Assembly (NCBI GenBank): GCA_007922225.1
Contig: ML679961.1
Span: 2,028,960-2,092,959, forward strand
DNA from: Emydura subglobosa
Taxonomy: Eukaryota; Chordata; Testudines; Chelidae
DNA length: 64,000 nt
Reading direction: 5' to 3'
Of the stretch, positions 35,371 through 46,069 are shown in pieces (position 1 is the stretch's first letter; each line of letters begins with the position of its first letter). The notes beneath the pieces are model-generated. The model was not told the origin of the DNA. It searched no databases and saw nothing but the letters and a program-made list of their open reading frames with translations. Position numbers and translations under genes: made by a program.

Positions 35371-35647
35371 CTACTGAGGGGAATTAGCAGCCGGGTTTAG
35401 GAGTCTATAGCCCCGGCCTTCCCGCAGGCGGGCTGTTTACACAGTCTATCGCCCCGCTGTCGGTAGTGGTAAGGGAGCGCATGTTTGCCCATGGTGGCTA
35501 GGGAAGGGTGGAGGGGGACCCAGGCCCACCCGTCTCCACTGCGTCCCAGCCCAGGGCCCTAGCAGTGGCAAAGGCGTTTGCCACCGAGTCGACGGGGCTC
35601 CCGCCGCAACACGCCGACAGGGTTCTTGCCTCTGACTCAGCCACTGT

Positions 35648-36091
35648 CTATAGATGTCTCTGGGCCACTTCCTCCCCCTGGTTCCCCGGTACCTGTGCCC
35701 ACATATCTCCCTCCGGGTCGCTGGGGAAGATGGTGAGCGGGCATCCGGCGAGTCCCTCACCATCGACTAGTGGCAGGTCCGGAAATATCTGGGGGTCATC
35801 GGCGAGCGGTAGCTCCTCTAGGTCCCAGGGGCCCAGGGGTTCCTCCGCTCTGCTAGGGCCAATCCATGCCGGTGCGTCCTCCACGCCAGGCAGCTCCTCC
35901 AGGTCAGGGCCAGCCTCCAGGGGCTTCTCCCATCCAGTGGGCAAGGGTAGCTTTTCCCAGCTACGAGGGTCTGGCGGCCCTTCCTCATCAACAGGGTTGG
36001 GTAGCCCCCTCCAGTCACTTGGGCCTGGCAGGTCCAGCCAGGGTTGGAGACTCCGGTCGGCAGGGCATCTCTGCAGCCTCCAGGAAAACAC
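35648..36091 (-). CDS. Unrecognised Pro/Glu/Asp-rich protein
   Basis: 147 codons, uninterrupted, in the direction of the TATA/GC-box promoter. The protein is acidic and Pro-rich, with repeated phrases D-L-E-E-L-P, residues 64-69 (before G) and 91-96 (before L), and G-W-E-K-P-L-E, hence an internal repeat. No transmembrane segment, zinc site or enzyme motif is visible, and it starts close to the promoter. I do not recognise the family. It may be a repeat-encoded protein of the surrounding unit, or a chance open frame in a GC-rich block, since a longer frame (35508-36302 plus) runs antisense to it. Confidence 0.35.
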   Translation of the reverse strand: MFSWRLQRCPADRSLQPWLDLPGPSDWRGLPNPVDEEGPPDPRSWEKLPLPTGWEKPLEAGPDLEELPGVEDAPAWIGPSRAEEPLGPWDLEELPLADDPQIFPDLPLVDGEGLAGCPLTIFPSDPEGDMWAQVPGNQGEEVAQRHL

Positions 36092-36137
36092 ATCTGCCTC
36101 CCGCAGAAACCTCCTCCCAACTGAGCTGCTGGGCCTG

Positions 36138-36174
36138 CCTTTTATACTGCCTGTCCTGGGCCTGGCTCCGCCCC
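36138..36174 (-). promoter_or_regulatory. Promoter with GC box and TATA box
   Basis: On the minus strand, GGGGCGG (36168-36174) lies about 21 bp upstream of TATAAAAGG (36138-36146), the spacing of a class II core promoter. Transcription would run toward lower coordinates into the 147-codon frame, whose Met is about 47 bp past the TATA box. It is inferred from sequence only. Confidence 0.55.
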
Positions 36175-36228
36175 TCTGCTTCCGGGTGGCTGGGCCTGCA
36201 GGGCCTGGTTCTGTCCAGCAGTGGCAGA

Positions 36229-36273
36229 GCGACCCTTCTTCAGTCCCAGGCTCTGAGGACGGCCACAGTGCCT
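36229..36273 (+). repeat. 45-bp direct repeat, copy 2, with imperfect hairpin
   Basis: Matches copy 1 at 38 of 45 positions. The stem ccttcttcag / ctgaggacgg pairs at 8 of 10 positions, so copy 1 is the better-preserved hairpin. Confidence 0.85.
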
Positions 36274-36285
36274 TGCTACACTATA

Positions 36286-37227
36286 TCTCCTACCAACTTT
36301 AACTTTTGATCTTGAGGATAGCGTGGAATTTCAGCATACAAGTCCAAAAACAGTTTGCCCCTCACAATCTTTTCATCTTCAAAACCAAAATTAAAAAAGC
36401 CTATTTTAAAACAAAAAAAAAAATATTAAAGAAAAAGTCATTTGGGCTGAAATTACTTTTTCAAAGTGCAGAGTGAATGTTATGACTGTTATAAATGACT
36501 GGAGAAGGACTTTATAATGGAAAACCTGACAGTCTTAACTACAACAATGATAAAAGTTTCTGCTGTGATAAAAATAAATTGCATTTATGCTGTGTTTGTG
36601 AGTTGCCCATTTTCTATGAAAGGAGAGCAAGAATGAAAAGCTTTTACAATTCTATTAGGTTTAATGGATTTGTAGGTTCAACTCCACTGTTTATCATTTG
36701 AGTTGCACCCAAAATGAAAAGCAATATATAGTGCTAATTAATTGCCAGTGTTAGTAATTAACCATTCCCCAGATGTTTATATTTTCCTGAGAGTGGAAAG
36801 GATGCCATTTAGTGTGCAATTTTATAGACACTGCAGATAGTGAAATAACAGTGCTGTGTGGAGCAGGACTTGTAACTGTCTGCATTAATTCAAACGTAAC
36901 AAGTCTTTTCAAAGAAGGAGGCTGCTGCTTGCTGGTGGGCCAGCTGAGATGATGAGATGAAGACTTTCCGCAGCTTAGCTTGTCTCCTCCAGGCAGGAAT
37001 TGAAGATCAGAGCTGCTGCAGCGGGCAGCGGGAAGGGCCAGCCCTCGAGCTGAAATAGCAGATCAGCTCTTGGCGGACATTGAAAATGCAGGACCCCAAA
37101 AGAGTGGAAATGACGAACCACTCCAGTATAGAGAGCAGCTTTCTCCCACCTGCCTTGCGGGCGCACTGCTGGAAGAGCAGGATGAAGCTTTCTGTTGTGG
37201 ATGGTGATGGTGATAAGTTACTATCTC
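36286..37227. other. No recognised gene
   Basis: AT-rich on the left, GC-moderate on the right. An A-rich run lies near 36410-36425. Nothing could be supported. Confidence 0.45.
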
Positions 37228-37445
37228 TATTGTGGCAGCGCCTCGAGGCCAAGTCCCTATGTGCTAGGCGCTGTACAGACATGGTAGGAGTAAGGGAATC
37301 TTCTTCTCCCCATTGTACACATGAGGAACTGAGGCAGAGGGAGATGAAGTGTCTGGCCCAAGGTCATGCAGGGGGAGTGTGGAGAGCTGGGAGTTCAACC
37401 AGCTCGCCCAGCTCCTAGTCCAGCGCCTTCTATTACTGCCCCAGG
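37228..37445 (-). mobile_element. MIR-like SINE, nearly complete, reversed
   Basis: Plus-strand text reads attgtggcagcgcctcgagg, tatgtgctaggcgctgtaca (tail, reversed), then acatgaggaactgaggcaga, ctggcccaaggtcatgcagg (core), and ctagtccagcgccttctatt (head, reversed). That is the full order of the MIR/CORE-type SINE family in minus orientation. It is the best-preserved copy in this window. Confidence 0.8.
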
Positions 37446-40400
37446 CTTCACTCGGGAGCCCTGCACTTCATCCAGAAATGGGGTGAAAAGAGGCAAAACT
37501 AAGAGCTTATCGATGCTTGTCTACAGCCCCCTTTGGCTTCTACCAGCCTGGGTTGCGACTCACAGGGTGACTCCCTCAACACATTCCCAGTCCCGAATTT
37601 TCCCCAAACTGCATGCTCTGCAGCATCCTGTCCTTTCCTGGAAAGTTCAGAGAACTAATACAGTTAGTTTATTCATCTGAAGACACAAAACCACATTGCA
37701 GCTTATCACCTGAGCTGGGGTGAAAACAGCCTTCCCTTAAACAGAGCACTGAGCCGGTTTATAGCAACATAACACATTTATGAAGAACAGGACCTAGGAG
37801 AAGTGATGCTAACTACAAGGAATAAAGTTAGAAAGGGCTACCAGCAAATTAAAGTGAAAACATGCATCTAAAGGTCTAACACTTAATCTAGCAAGATACA
37901 GGCTTTGCTCAAGATAGTTTCTCTCAGTCATTCTTTTTCCCAGCCATGGCTGACTTTCCTTTGGTCAGGTCCTTCCACAAAGCACAAGGTGCTAGCTTCC
38001 CTTGTCTTCTTAGGTTAAAGATCTTTGCCTAAACCGGTTTCTCACCTATATTCAGTTCCAGAGACTTCGACCTCCCCTTTGGTTGAAGGACCCATCTTTC
38101 TCAGCATGCGAGAGCTCTGGCCTTTGTCTAGTGAGGGATGCCAAAGATGGTTTCTGTCCTGTCTGGTATCTTCCAACGTTCAATGAGCTTGTTTCAAGAG
38201 GCAGGTGCCATTCCTCCTTTCCTGTGGACCTCTCATCTGCCTCTATGATTTCTGTGCAAATAGGGCTGCCACTGTCTCTGATTACCTTCATGCGTACGTT
38301 ACATAGGAGACAGGTGACAGTCCCTCCTGTCTGAGCAGCCTCATGTCAGCGAAGGCATAAGTCCTTACACGCTGTTCATACAGAATGTTAATCACAATGA
38401 TCTCAGTCACCAGTATGTCATTAGTTTTCAGGAGAGACCTCACTTTATTCACTCTTATAACACAGGAATATTGCCTACCAGCAGTTGAGTCGAATGCTTG
38501 TCACTTGAGGTTCAGACCCCCTGTCTTTATAGAGCAGGAAACCTTTGAACTGGATTCTTCATTACCCCTCAAAGTAAAGTTTAGTCAAGCTGCGAAGAAG
38601 ATGGCATGGAGGCTGGTGGTGAAGGAAGCTCAGTACTCTTTCTTCCCCTACTTGTGTTTGCTGAAATCCCAAGTGCTCTGTCTCCTGCCATCTCCTCCCC
38701 TTGCTGTCTTGCTGGTCCTGTTTCCTCGGCTATGTAAGGTCTGGACTTTCATTGTCTTTGCCTGCCGGTCAGAGAATCAATCACACGCTCTGTTGTGCAA
38801 GACCGAGGCGTGTAACAGTTCCCCTCTCACACTCGCTCTAGTTTTAATTTACAAATGATACCTCCCAAGGTGTGTTCTGTACAAACCTCATTACAATCGT
38901 GCATGGGGTCTGAACACAGGGATGAGAAGTGTTACAATGGGGGTCACAGGAAGGGAAGCTGCCCCCACCCTGGAAGCCCTGAACCCCCAGACTGGAGACC
39001 ATCTCCCTAGGCAGAGCCAGGAGCAGCCAGGCCCACCTCAAGAAACAATATGAGGCCCCATGCGCCTGGGTGTCAGAAGAGTACAGCTGGGATCAGGGAT
39101 GCTATTTTATCCATGCACATGGCGGGTGCACAGCAGCTCCACACCCTGCCCTGTGGACAGGGGCTCTGGGACAGGGCTCCTGGAGAGACGCCCCTGGGAA
39201 TGCTGGACTCCAGGCCCAGCTGCTATGTACAGAGAAAGCCTTTGATGTTTTTCCTCGTGCCAGCTTGTTTGGATTTACCTCGATCAGGATTTGTTCCTGC
39301 CGAAAATGCTTCTGGCTTATTCCAGTTGAGCCACCAGAGCAAATTAGGAGACACACACTCAAAGGGGGCCTAGAGACCTGGCTACCTCCTTGTAAGAGGT
39401 ACAGGTGAGCTGCCTGACTCATCCAAACACCCTGAGCAGGGAGCGGCTTGTGAGGTTTCTCCCTAACTTGTGATCTTCGCCTCTTATTCCCTTCCTAGAG
39501 GCTGGGCTCCATGGACAAGCCCAGCAGTAATCCCTTCCACCTGGCTCACCTAGCTGCACAAAGAGCTACCTTGTACTGTGGGGACTTACCTGCAACTGGA
39601 CTCACACACTGTGCGTCCAGGGCAGCCCTGGACATCTGCCTGCATGGATGCAGTTGCAAGACCCAGGCACAGGTTTTGTCTGTTACTAGCTGAGACAATA
39701 AGTGGGGGCCATCCCATACCTGGGACGTCTCGTTCAGCCCTGCCTGTGTAATAAGAGTAGTTTTGATAGTTGGAAAATGTTGGCAGCATCCAGTGCAGGT
39801 AAAAATGACTCCAATTTCTTTACTGCATCAGAAACCACGATGCTTTATAGGTTCAACCACGCATCAGCATGGAATGAAAGTCAAAGCTGCAGTTCTCCCG
39901 AGAGGACAGGCTGGATGGCTTAAATACAGTTCTCACAAACATTTTTAAGGCTGCAAGCCTCACTAAATACCTAAATCATCCTAACCTCTAACAGCCCGGC
40001 CTTTATTTATCCAGATGGGCTGATTCATTGGTGCATTAACGCTCTGGCGATTTGCATAGGGAAAACAGGACTGATGTGCCTGTTTACCCACGGGCTGGCT
40101 AAAAGGCAGGGCAAATGTTTTTAAACGTCCATGTGATGAAAACAAAGATACAAGCTGAGCTTTGACACTTGGAGTCTCCCACAGTGCAAGCTGCATACAC
40201 TGCCAATAAGCCATGGCTGCGCGCCGTATCAGCAGGTGCAGCAAATGTGTCTGGGTTGATATGTCAGCGTCCGTAATCTAGTTGGCCCTGAGCAGCCTGA
40301 TTATTCAGTTTGAGCAGGTTTGTTGTTGCTGGTTTTTTTACTTCTTTTTCCCCTCCAACTTTACAGTGTTAGACATACTGACACACCAACGATGTGTGCT

Positions 40401-41640
40401 TAGAAACCACTGCAAGGAGTTAAAGCAAGTTCAGGCTAGCAATGAGCGGCAGAGAGATGCTCTCAAGCAAAGGGCTTTTTTTATTAAGCACCACGGCCTA
40501 GCTCCCGGCTCTGCCTCCTGGGAGATGCAGCCCAAGAAGAGCAGGGGTGGGGCGAGGCAAACAAAGCTGCATTTGTGCCACACACATTCTGGGCTGCAAC
40601 AACCCCCAATATACGGAGAGGCAGCCCAGGGGCTGCTCTAATTTGTGGCCACCTTACCTAGCCTGGATGTGCACTGCTGTGCAGCACAGCAGCCTCATGG
40701 CCCGTGCCCTCCAATCTGCTCATTCCAGAGCCAGCTGAGGTGGCTGCTACACCAGACCCCTAGCTCATTGTGGCTACTTTACAGCCATGTGTCGGGGCAG
40801 GAGGCAGAATCCAGCCACAGTAGCACTTTTTCAAAGGCACTCCGTCTGAAAAACCCATTAAAGCTAGAAGCTTTTTAATCATTTATCCCTCTGGTCTCAC
40901 CCTGCCAGAACAATTTTCAGCACTTCTTTTTTTCCTTCCTATTAATGAGACTAAGGTGACATAGATGAGATGAGACTATGGCGGCATCTGATAGTCTGAG
41001 TGTGCTTGCAAAGGACGGGTATTTTTCGGTGTAAAATGTGTAGGTCCATTTTAACACTGCACAGCCTTTGAAAGATTTAAAATAAAAAGTTCTGCTTGCA
41101 TAAACTGGGGGTATGTGCAAACTGGTCTTAGCGTTCACTGAATCGGGACTGGAAATAGTTTGTAAAGGTAACAATAAACGTGCACCCCAGATGTACTCTT
41201 CCAGATCGTTTCCTGTGCCCTGGCAGAAATGCTCAAGACTGAGCACGGCGTTTGCTTTTACAAAGGGTGTGTATTGCTACAGTATACCGTAATGAGAAAT
41301 GACAACATGCTCTTCAGCTGCTGCTGCTGAATGCAGATTACATGGTTAATAAAGCCATTGTTGTCCATGATTTGACCGAGGAGGCCCCCTGATTTTGCAT
41401 GCATCTGAGACCCGGTTAGATGATGCTGTGCTTCCAACATAAGGCCCAGTTCACCCTGCACCAACAGGTAGGGCACAAAGGTCTGTCCTTAAATACGGAA
41501 CACCTCCCATCCCTAATCTGGATCTGGCTTAGTGTGTCCATCCTGTGTCCGCCACATCATGGGTGAGCTCAAGAGATGACTGTTTAGGGCTGGTCAAAAA
41601 TGTTCCACCAAAGCATTTTTTTCTTCTGAAATGCCATTTA
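37446..41640. other. No recognised gene; possibly some repeat-derived sequence
   Basis: A long block without CR1 phrases. The stretch 37740-38860 has a feel of LTR-derived sequence to me, but I can show no boundaries or domain, so I do not call it. Frames on both strands (for example 38385-38858 plus, 157 codons) lack any motif. Confidence 0.35.
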
Positions 41641-41659
41641 TTGAAATTGAAACTTATAA

Positions 41660-41770
41660 CATGTCTGATGGGGTGTCTGCCCCACACTGGCCACTAAGGG
41701 GTTAATAGAGCCCTGGGGAGGTTGTGCGAAAAGCAGCCAATCGGAAGGGAGTTGTGAAAAGCAGCCAATT
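41660..41770 (+). repeat. Possible LTR-like fragment
   Basis: Reads tgatggggtgtctgccccac, then gttaatagagccctggggag and two aaaagcagccaat blocks (gcgaaaagcagccaatcgg, gtgaaaagcagccaattgg), a local duplication of about 23 bp. CCAAT-type sequence repeated like this is common in LTR U3 regions. No boundary is fixed. Confidence 0.3.
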
Positions 41771-41773
41771 GGA

Positions 41774-41828
41774 GGTCAGACTAAAGATCTTAATGGTCCC
41801 TTCTGGTCTGAAGGTCTGTGAGTCTATG
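41774..41828 (+). mobile_element. CR1-D-type 3' terminal fragment
   Basis: Reads aggtcagactaaagatctta then atggtcccttctggtctgaa and ggtctgtgagtctatg. It is the last 55 bp or so of a CR1 of the same 3' type as 26050-26425. Confidence 0.75.
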
Positions 41829-43054
41829 CGCTCATTAAACAGAAAGGACTGATGCCCTTTCCTTACTGCCACAGCTAAAAAGCAAACACAGAAGAGAAAC
41901 CTACCCACAACTAACTAACAACTCAAGCAATCCCCAACCCAAACAAAAAAATCTAACCATATATCAAGCAGAGTTTTTACCCCTAACAGGGAGCAGGGCC
42001 AGATCCCCATGAAATCCATTTTGGGGGAACTCTGCTATTGCATATCAATTTTACATTGAAGATGTTCAGATACTACAGTGACAGGCAATGGTATCAAACC
42101 CGAAGATTGGTTAGGCTTGATAAAGAAAATGTCAGCCATTTGCTATTGGATGCAGGGCCCCCACATGGGGGGCAGGGAGGGGAAGGGTACACTTTACCGG
42201 GGTCCGGAGGCCCTGGGTGGCCCGGCCCAGGCTGCTACCCCCATTACCATGAGTTAAAAATTGAGGCTAAATTGTAGATCAAGCCTGAGGATATTTACAG
42301 TAACTTATTTCCCTGTGTCTAGGTATCTATTGTCCAGATCTTGTGAGATTTGCTGGAGCCAATCAGAAGCCATGTTAGCGCCGTCTCAAGCAACGTTCTG
42401 AACAGTGAGTTGCTGGGTCTGCTGGGGCCCATCTCTAGACTAGACAGTGTGTGCTTGTGCAGTTCAACTAGGACTTGTCGTTTGAGATGGAGAGATTTGT
42501 GCTCCTCTCTGTGACGTGGTCTAGCATATCAAGAACAAGAACTACCAGTCCCAGAGAAATTGCTCCCCAAAGTCAATGAAAAAGGCCAGAAAAAGTAAAG
42601 CTTTAAAGTTAATTTCCTTAATTATAAAATGTTTGCAGTCACATTGGGCCATTAGAATAAAAAAATCAAGACATTGACAGGATATAATACCTGTGTAATA
42701 ACCAAAAATTACAACATAGTCAGCAGACGTGTAGGACTCTCAGGCTGGGTGTTGTGTTAAACAAAAAGAGCAAAGGAGGGGGGGGAGGGTGTTTTCCAGA
42801 ACTGTGGAATATGTAACAGTAATTTCACAATTCAAACTTTTGTCATGGCTCACAAGATTGTATGTATGGAATGAGGGATTATGGAATGTGTGTGGGAGGA
42901 GTCCGGTGTCACAAGTTTTTACTGGGCCTAAAAAATTATGCTTGGGCCCAGATTGGACAGTACTTTAATTAGGAATGTGTAAACTGTCAGAGAGCCTGTT
43001 CTTTATCACTGAGTCCAGCCTTTCTTGTGCGATACTTGTCAGGGTATTAAAGGC
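41829..43054. other. No recognised gene
   Basis: A G-rich run lies near 42777-42788. The rest looks unique. Confidence 0.45.
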
Positions 43055-43220
43055 CTTAGGAATCACCAGATCATCTGGCCTGACCTCCAGTACAGCATAG
43101 GCCACCAACACCACCTAGCACCCGTACATAAACCCCAAAACCAACGCTAGTCCAGAGAGTGCAGCCCACAGGCGAGTAGGCTACAGTGTACCATGGACAG
43201 AAAATTGGAGGGACCGAGGT
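43055..43220 (-). mobile_element. CR1 3' terminal fragment, reversed
   Basis: Plus-strand text reads accagatcatctggcctgac, then agcataggccaccaacacca, cctagcacccgtacataaac and agagtgcagcccacaggcga, the reverse complement of a CR1 3' end. It abuts the plus-strand CR1-B copy to its right, so the two stand back to back, their 5' sides adjacent. Confidence 0.6.
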
Positions 43221-43249
43221 TCACCAATGACCCTGCAGAAATGATGAAA

Positions 43250-44268
43250 TGCCTGACTGCCTTCTATGATGAGATGACTAACTCTGTGGATGTGGGGAAA
43301 GCGGTGGACGTGATATATCTTGACTTTAGCAAAGCTTTTGTTACGGTCTCCCACAGTATTCTTATCAGCAGCTTACAGAAGTATGGATTGGAAACATAAG
43401 GTGGATAAAAAGCTGGCTGGCTCATCAGGCTCAACGGGTAGTTGTCTCAATGGCTCGATGTCTAGTTGGCAGCTGGTAACAAGCGGAGTGCCCGGGGTCG
43501 GTCTTGGGGCTGGTTTTGTTCAACATCTTCATTAATGATCTGGAGGATGGAGTGCATTGCACACTCAGTAAGTTCGTGGATGACACTAAGCTAGGGGGAG
43601 TGGAAGATACCCCAGAGGGTAGGGATAGGATACAGAGTGATCTAGATAAATTGGAGGATTGAGCCATAAGAAATCTAATGAGGTTCAACAAGGACAAGTG
43701 CAGAGTCCTCCACTTAGGAATGATGAATCCCATGCACAGTTATAGACTGGGGACCAACAAGCTAGGCAGCAGCTCTGCAGAAAAAGACCTGGGGGTAACA
43801 GTGGACAAGAAACTGGATATGAGTCAGCAGTGTGCCCTGGTTGCCAAGAAGGCTAATGGCATATTGGGCTGCATTAGAAGGAGCATTGCCAGCAGATCGA
43901 GGTAAGTGATTATTCCCCTCTATTCAGCACTGCTGAGGCCACATTTGGAGTATTTGGAGTATTTGGAGTATTTGCGCGCCTCCCCCCTCCCCCCCATTAT
44001 AGAAAGGATGCAGCCAAATGGGAGAGAGTTCAGCGGAGGGCAACAAAAATGATGAGGGGGCTGGAGCACAAGACTTATGAGGAGAGGCTGAGGGAACTAG
44101 GCTTGTTTAGTCTGCAGAAGAGAAGAGTGAGGGGGGATTCGATAGCAGCCTTTAACTACCTGAAAGGGGTTCCAGGGAGGATGGAGCTAGGCTGTTCTCA
44201 GTGGTGACAGATGACCTCCTGCATCCCTTCCAACCCCACTATGCTATCGTTCTAGGATTCTATGAAAT
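43250..44268 (+). mobile_element. CR1-B LINE with reverse transcriptase palm, internally deleted
   Basis: Covers the RT palm, thumb and 3' end. The left part codes, in one frame (43193-43399), for [12 protein letters not shown] (motif A), where the catalytic Asp after A-F-x is replaced by Val. Further on, F-V-D-D-T (motif C) keeps both aspartates. Near 43943-43969 the unit atttggagt is tandemly triplicated, and at 44208-44220 the element jumps from the ORF2 end (cagatgac) to the 3' UTR (atgacctcct), an internal deletion of some 200 bp at a short shared sequence. Ends at ttctaggattctatga. Confidence 0.9.
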
Positions 44269-44724
44269 GAGATATACCCAGATAATCCCGGCAAGTGACC
44301 TGCATGCACACATTGTTGAGGAAGATGAAACGCCACCAAAGTCCTGGGGGGAAATTCCTTTGTGAGCCCATCCCTGGCAATCAGCCATGGCCTTCTCTGA
44401 TGCTTCAAAGGAAGAAGAATCAAAATACTCTATGATCCATCATGGAGAAAGGGGGAATCACTTCCTGATCCTTGCAGGTGACCATCTGAGGGCCTGAAAC
44501 ATGAGCTTTTAGGCATATAAATCATAAGCTTGAAGTGAGACCCGCGGTTACTGAGCCTTGCTCCCGACCGTCATGAGCAGCCCAAGCACACAATCACAAT
44601 CACACTAAGAAATGTGTCCAGCTCGCTCTGAATATGCATTAAAATTGTTTGCCTCTGTGGCTCCGATTCCTCATGGATCCGTGAGTTCTGACTTCCCTGA
44701 ATTTGTTTCATCCAGTTATCTCGG
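44269..44724. other. No recognised feature
   Basis: Short gap between CR1-B and the next CR1 element. Nothing is supported. Confidence 0.4.
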
Positions 44725-46069
44725 ACTGCAAGCACTTCCAAGCACTTTGGAGGACAGGATTAGAATTCAGAATGACCTTGAAAAATCGGAGAATTGGTCT
44801 GAAATCAATAACATGAAATTCATTAAAGACAAGTGAAAAGTGCTTTTACACTTCAGAAGGAAAAACCAAATGTACAAATACAAAATGGGGAATAACTGGG
44901 TAGGCAGCAATACTGAGAACATGTGAATGGCCATACTGGATCAGACCAGTGGTCTGTCTTGCCTCCTATCCTGTCTTCTGACAGTGGCCCGTGCTAGATG
45001 CTTCAGAGGGAATGAACACAACAGGGCAATTTTTCAAGTGATCCATCCCATCACCTAGTCTCACCTTCTGGCAGTCAGAGGCTTAGGGACTCCCACAATA
45101 TGGGGTTGCATCCGTGACCATCTTAGCTAATAGATAAGTTCATGAAGGACAAGACCATCAATGGCTAACTCTTTTTTGAGCCCAGTTATATTTTGGGGCA
45201 TCACAACATGTCCCAGTAATGAGTTCCATAGGTTGTCTTTTGTTTGTTTTAAATCTGCAGCCTATTAATTTCACTGGGTGACCCCGGGTTTGTATGTTAT
45301 GTGAGGGGGTAAATAACACTTCCTTATTCACTTTCTCCACATTAGTCATGATTTTATAGTCCTCTATCATATTTCTCCCCTCAGTCTTCTCTGTAGAAGA
45401 GGATCTGAGAGTTATAGCAGATCACAAATTGAATAGGAGTCAACAGTGTGATGCTGCACTGAAAAAGTTTTATATATATATTATATTATCAGGATTGTTG
45501 TATGTAAGATGTGGAAGATAATTATTTCTCTCTATTTGGCACTGGTCAGGCCTTAGCTGGCATACTATGTCCAGTTTCGACCATCACACTTTAAGAAAAA
45601 TGTAAACAGATTGAAGAGAGGCCATAGGAAAGCAATGAAAAAGATCAGAGATTTAGAAAACATGACCTCTGAGGACATTGTAAGAACTAGGCATGTCTAG
45701 TCTAGAAATGAGAGGCTAAGGGGAAACATAACAGGCTTCAAATATACAAAAAGGTTGTTATACACAGGATGGTGCTCAGTTGTTCTCTACGTCTGCGAAG
45801 GGTCAGACCAGGAATAATTGGTTCAGTTTGCAGCAAGAGCAATTTAGGTTAGACACCAGAAAAATCTTTGTAACTGTAAGGATAGTTAAGTACTGGAATA
45901 GGTTACTAAGAGGTTGTGGAATCCCCATTGCTGGCGGTCTGTAAGATCAGGTGAGAGGAGCATCTGTCAAGGATGGGCTAGTTATATTTAATTCTGCCAC
46001 AGCACAGGAGAGAAGAGTAGGTGACCTCTTGAGGTCCCTTCCAGCCCTACATTTCTATGAGTCTGTGAC
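44725..46069 (+). mobile_element. CR1-C LINE 3' half, split by a nested insertion
   Basis: The left part (44725-44916) reads actttggaggacaggattag, then tacaaaatggggaataactg and ggcagcaatactga, the ORF2 thumb. It is cut there and resumes at about 45396 with gaagaggatctgagagttat, ending at atttctatgagtctgtga at 46069. The two parts join cleanly if the intervening minus-strand CR1-A is removed. Frames are heavily decayed, so it is older than the insertion. Confidence 0.85.
44917..45392 (-). mobile_element. CR1-A 3' half nested in CR1-C
   Basis: Starts with the reversed CR1-A 3' end (gaacatgtgaatggccatac), continues through tctgacagtggcccgtgcta and ttccataggttgtcttttgt, and ends with gattttatagtcctctatca at the ORF2 side. 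The same order as 10905-11788. It sits inside the CR1-C element, so it inserted later. The 70-codon minus frame 45158-45370 is part of ORF2. Confidence 0.88.

Larger units (their letters stand above)
35295..36285 (-). mobile_element. Unclassified GC-rich unit with repeated hairpins and a promoter
   Basis: A block of about 990 bp, much richer in G and C than its flanks. Near each end lies a 45-bp direct repeat (35326-35370 and 36229-36273, 38 of 45 identical). On the minus strand a GC box (36168-36174) and TATAAAAGG (36138-36146) precede a 147-codon frame. On that strand the unit starts with tgtagc and ends with cttctaca, so it might be a retroelement LTR or leader, but I cannot classify it. 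The direct repeats also occur as a hairpin, so an insertion between two pre-existing copies of a repeat is possible. Confidence 0.45.

Noticed and set aside
35508..36302. 264-codon plus-strand frame in the GC-rich unit
   Set aside because: It runs antisense to the promoter-linked 147-codon frame, and long open frames on the opposite strand are typical of GC-rich blocks.
37740..38860. Possible endogenous retrovirus LTR
   Set aside because: It felt familiar but shows no TG...CA ends, primer site or domain that I can point to.
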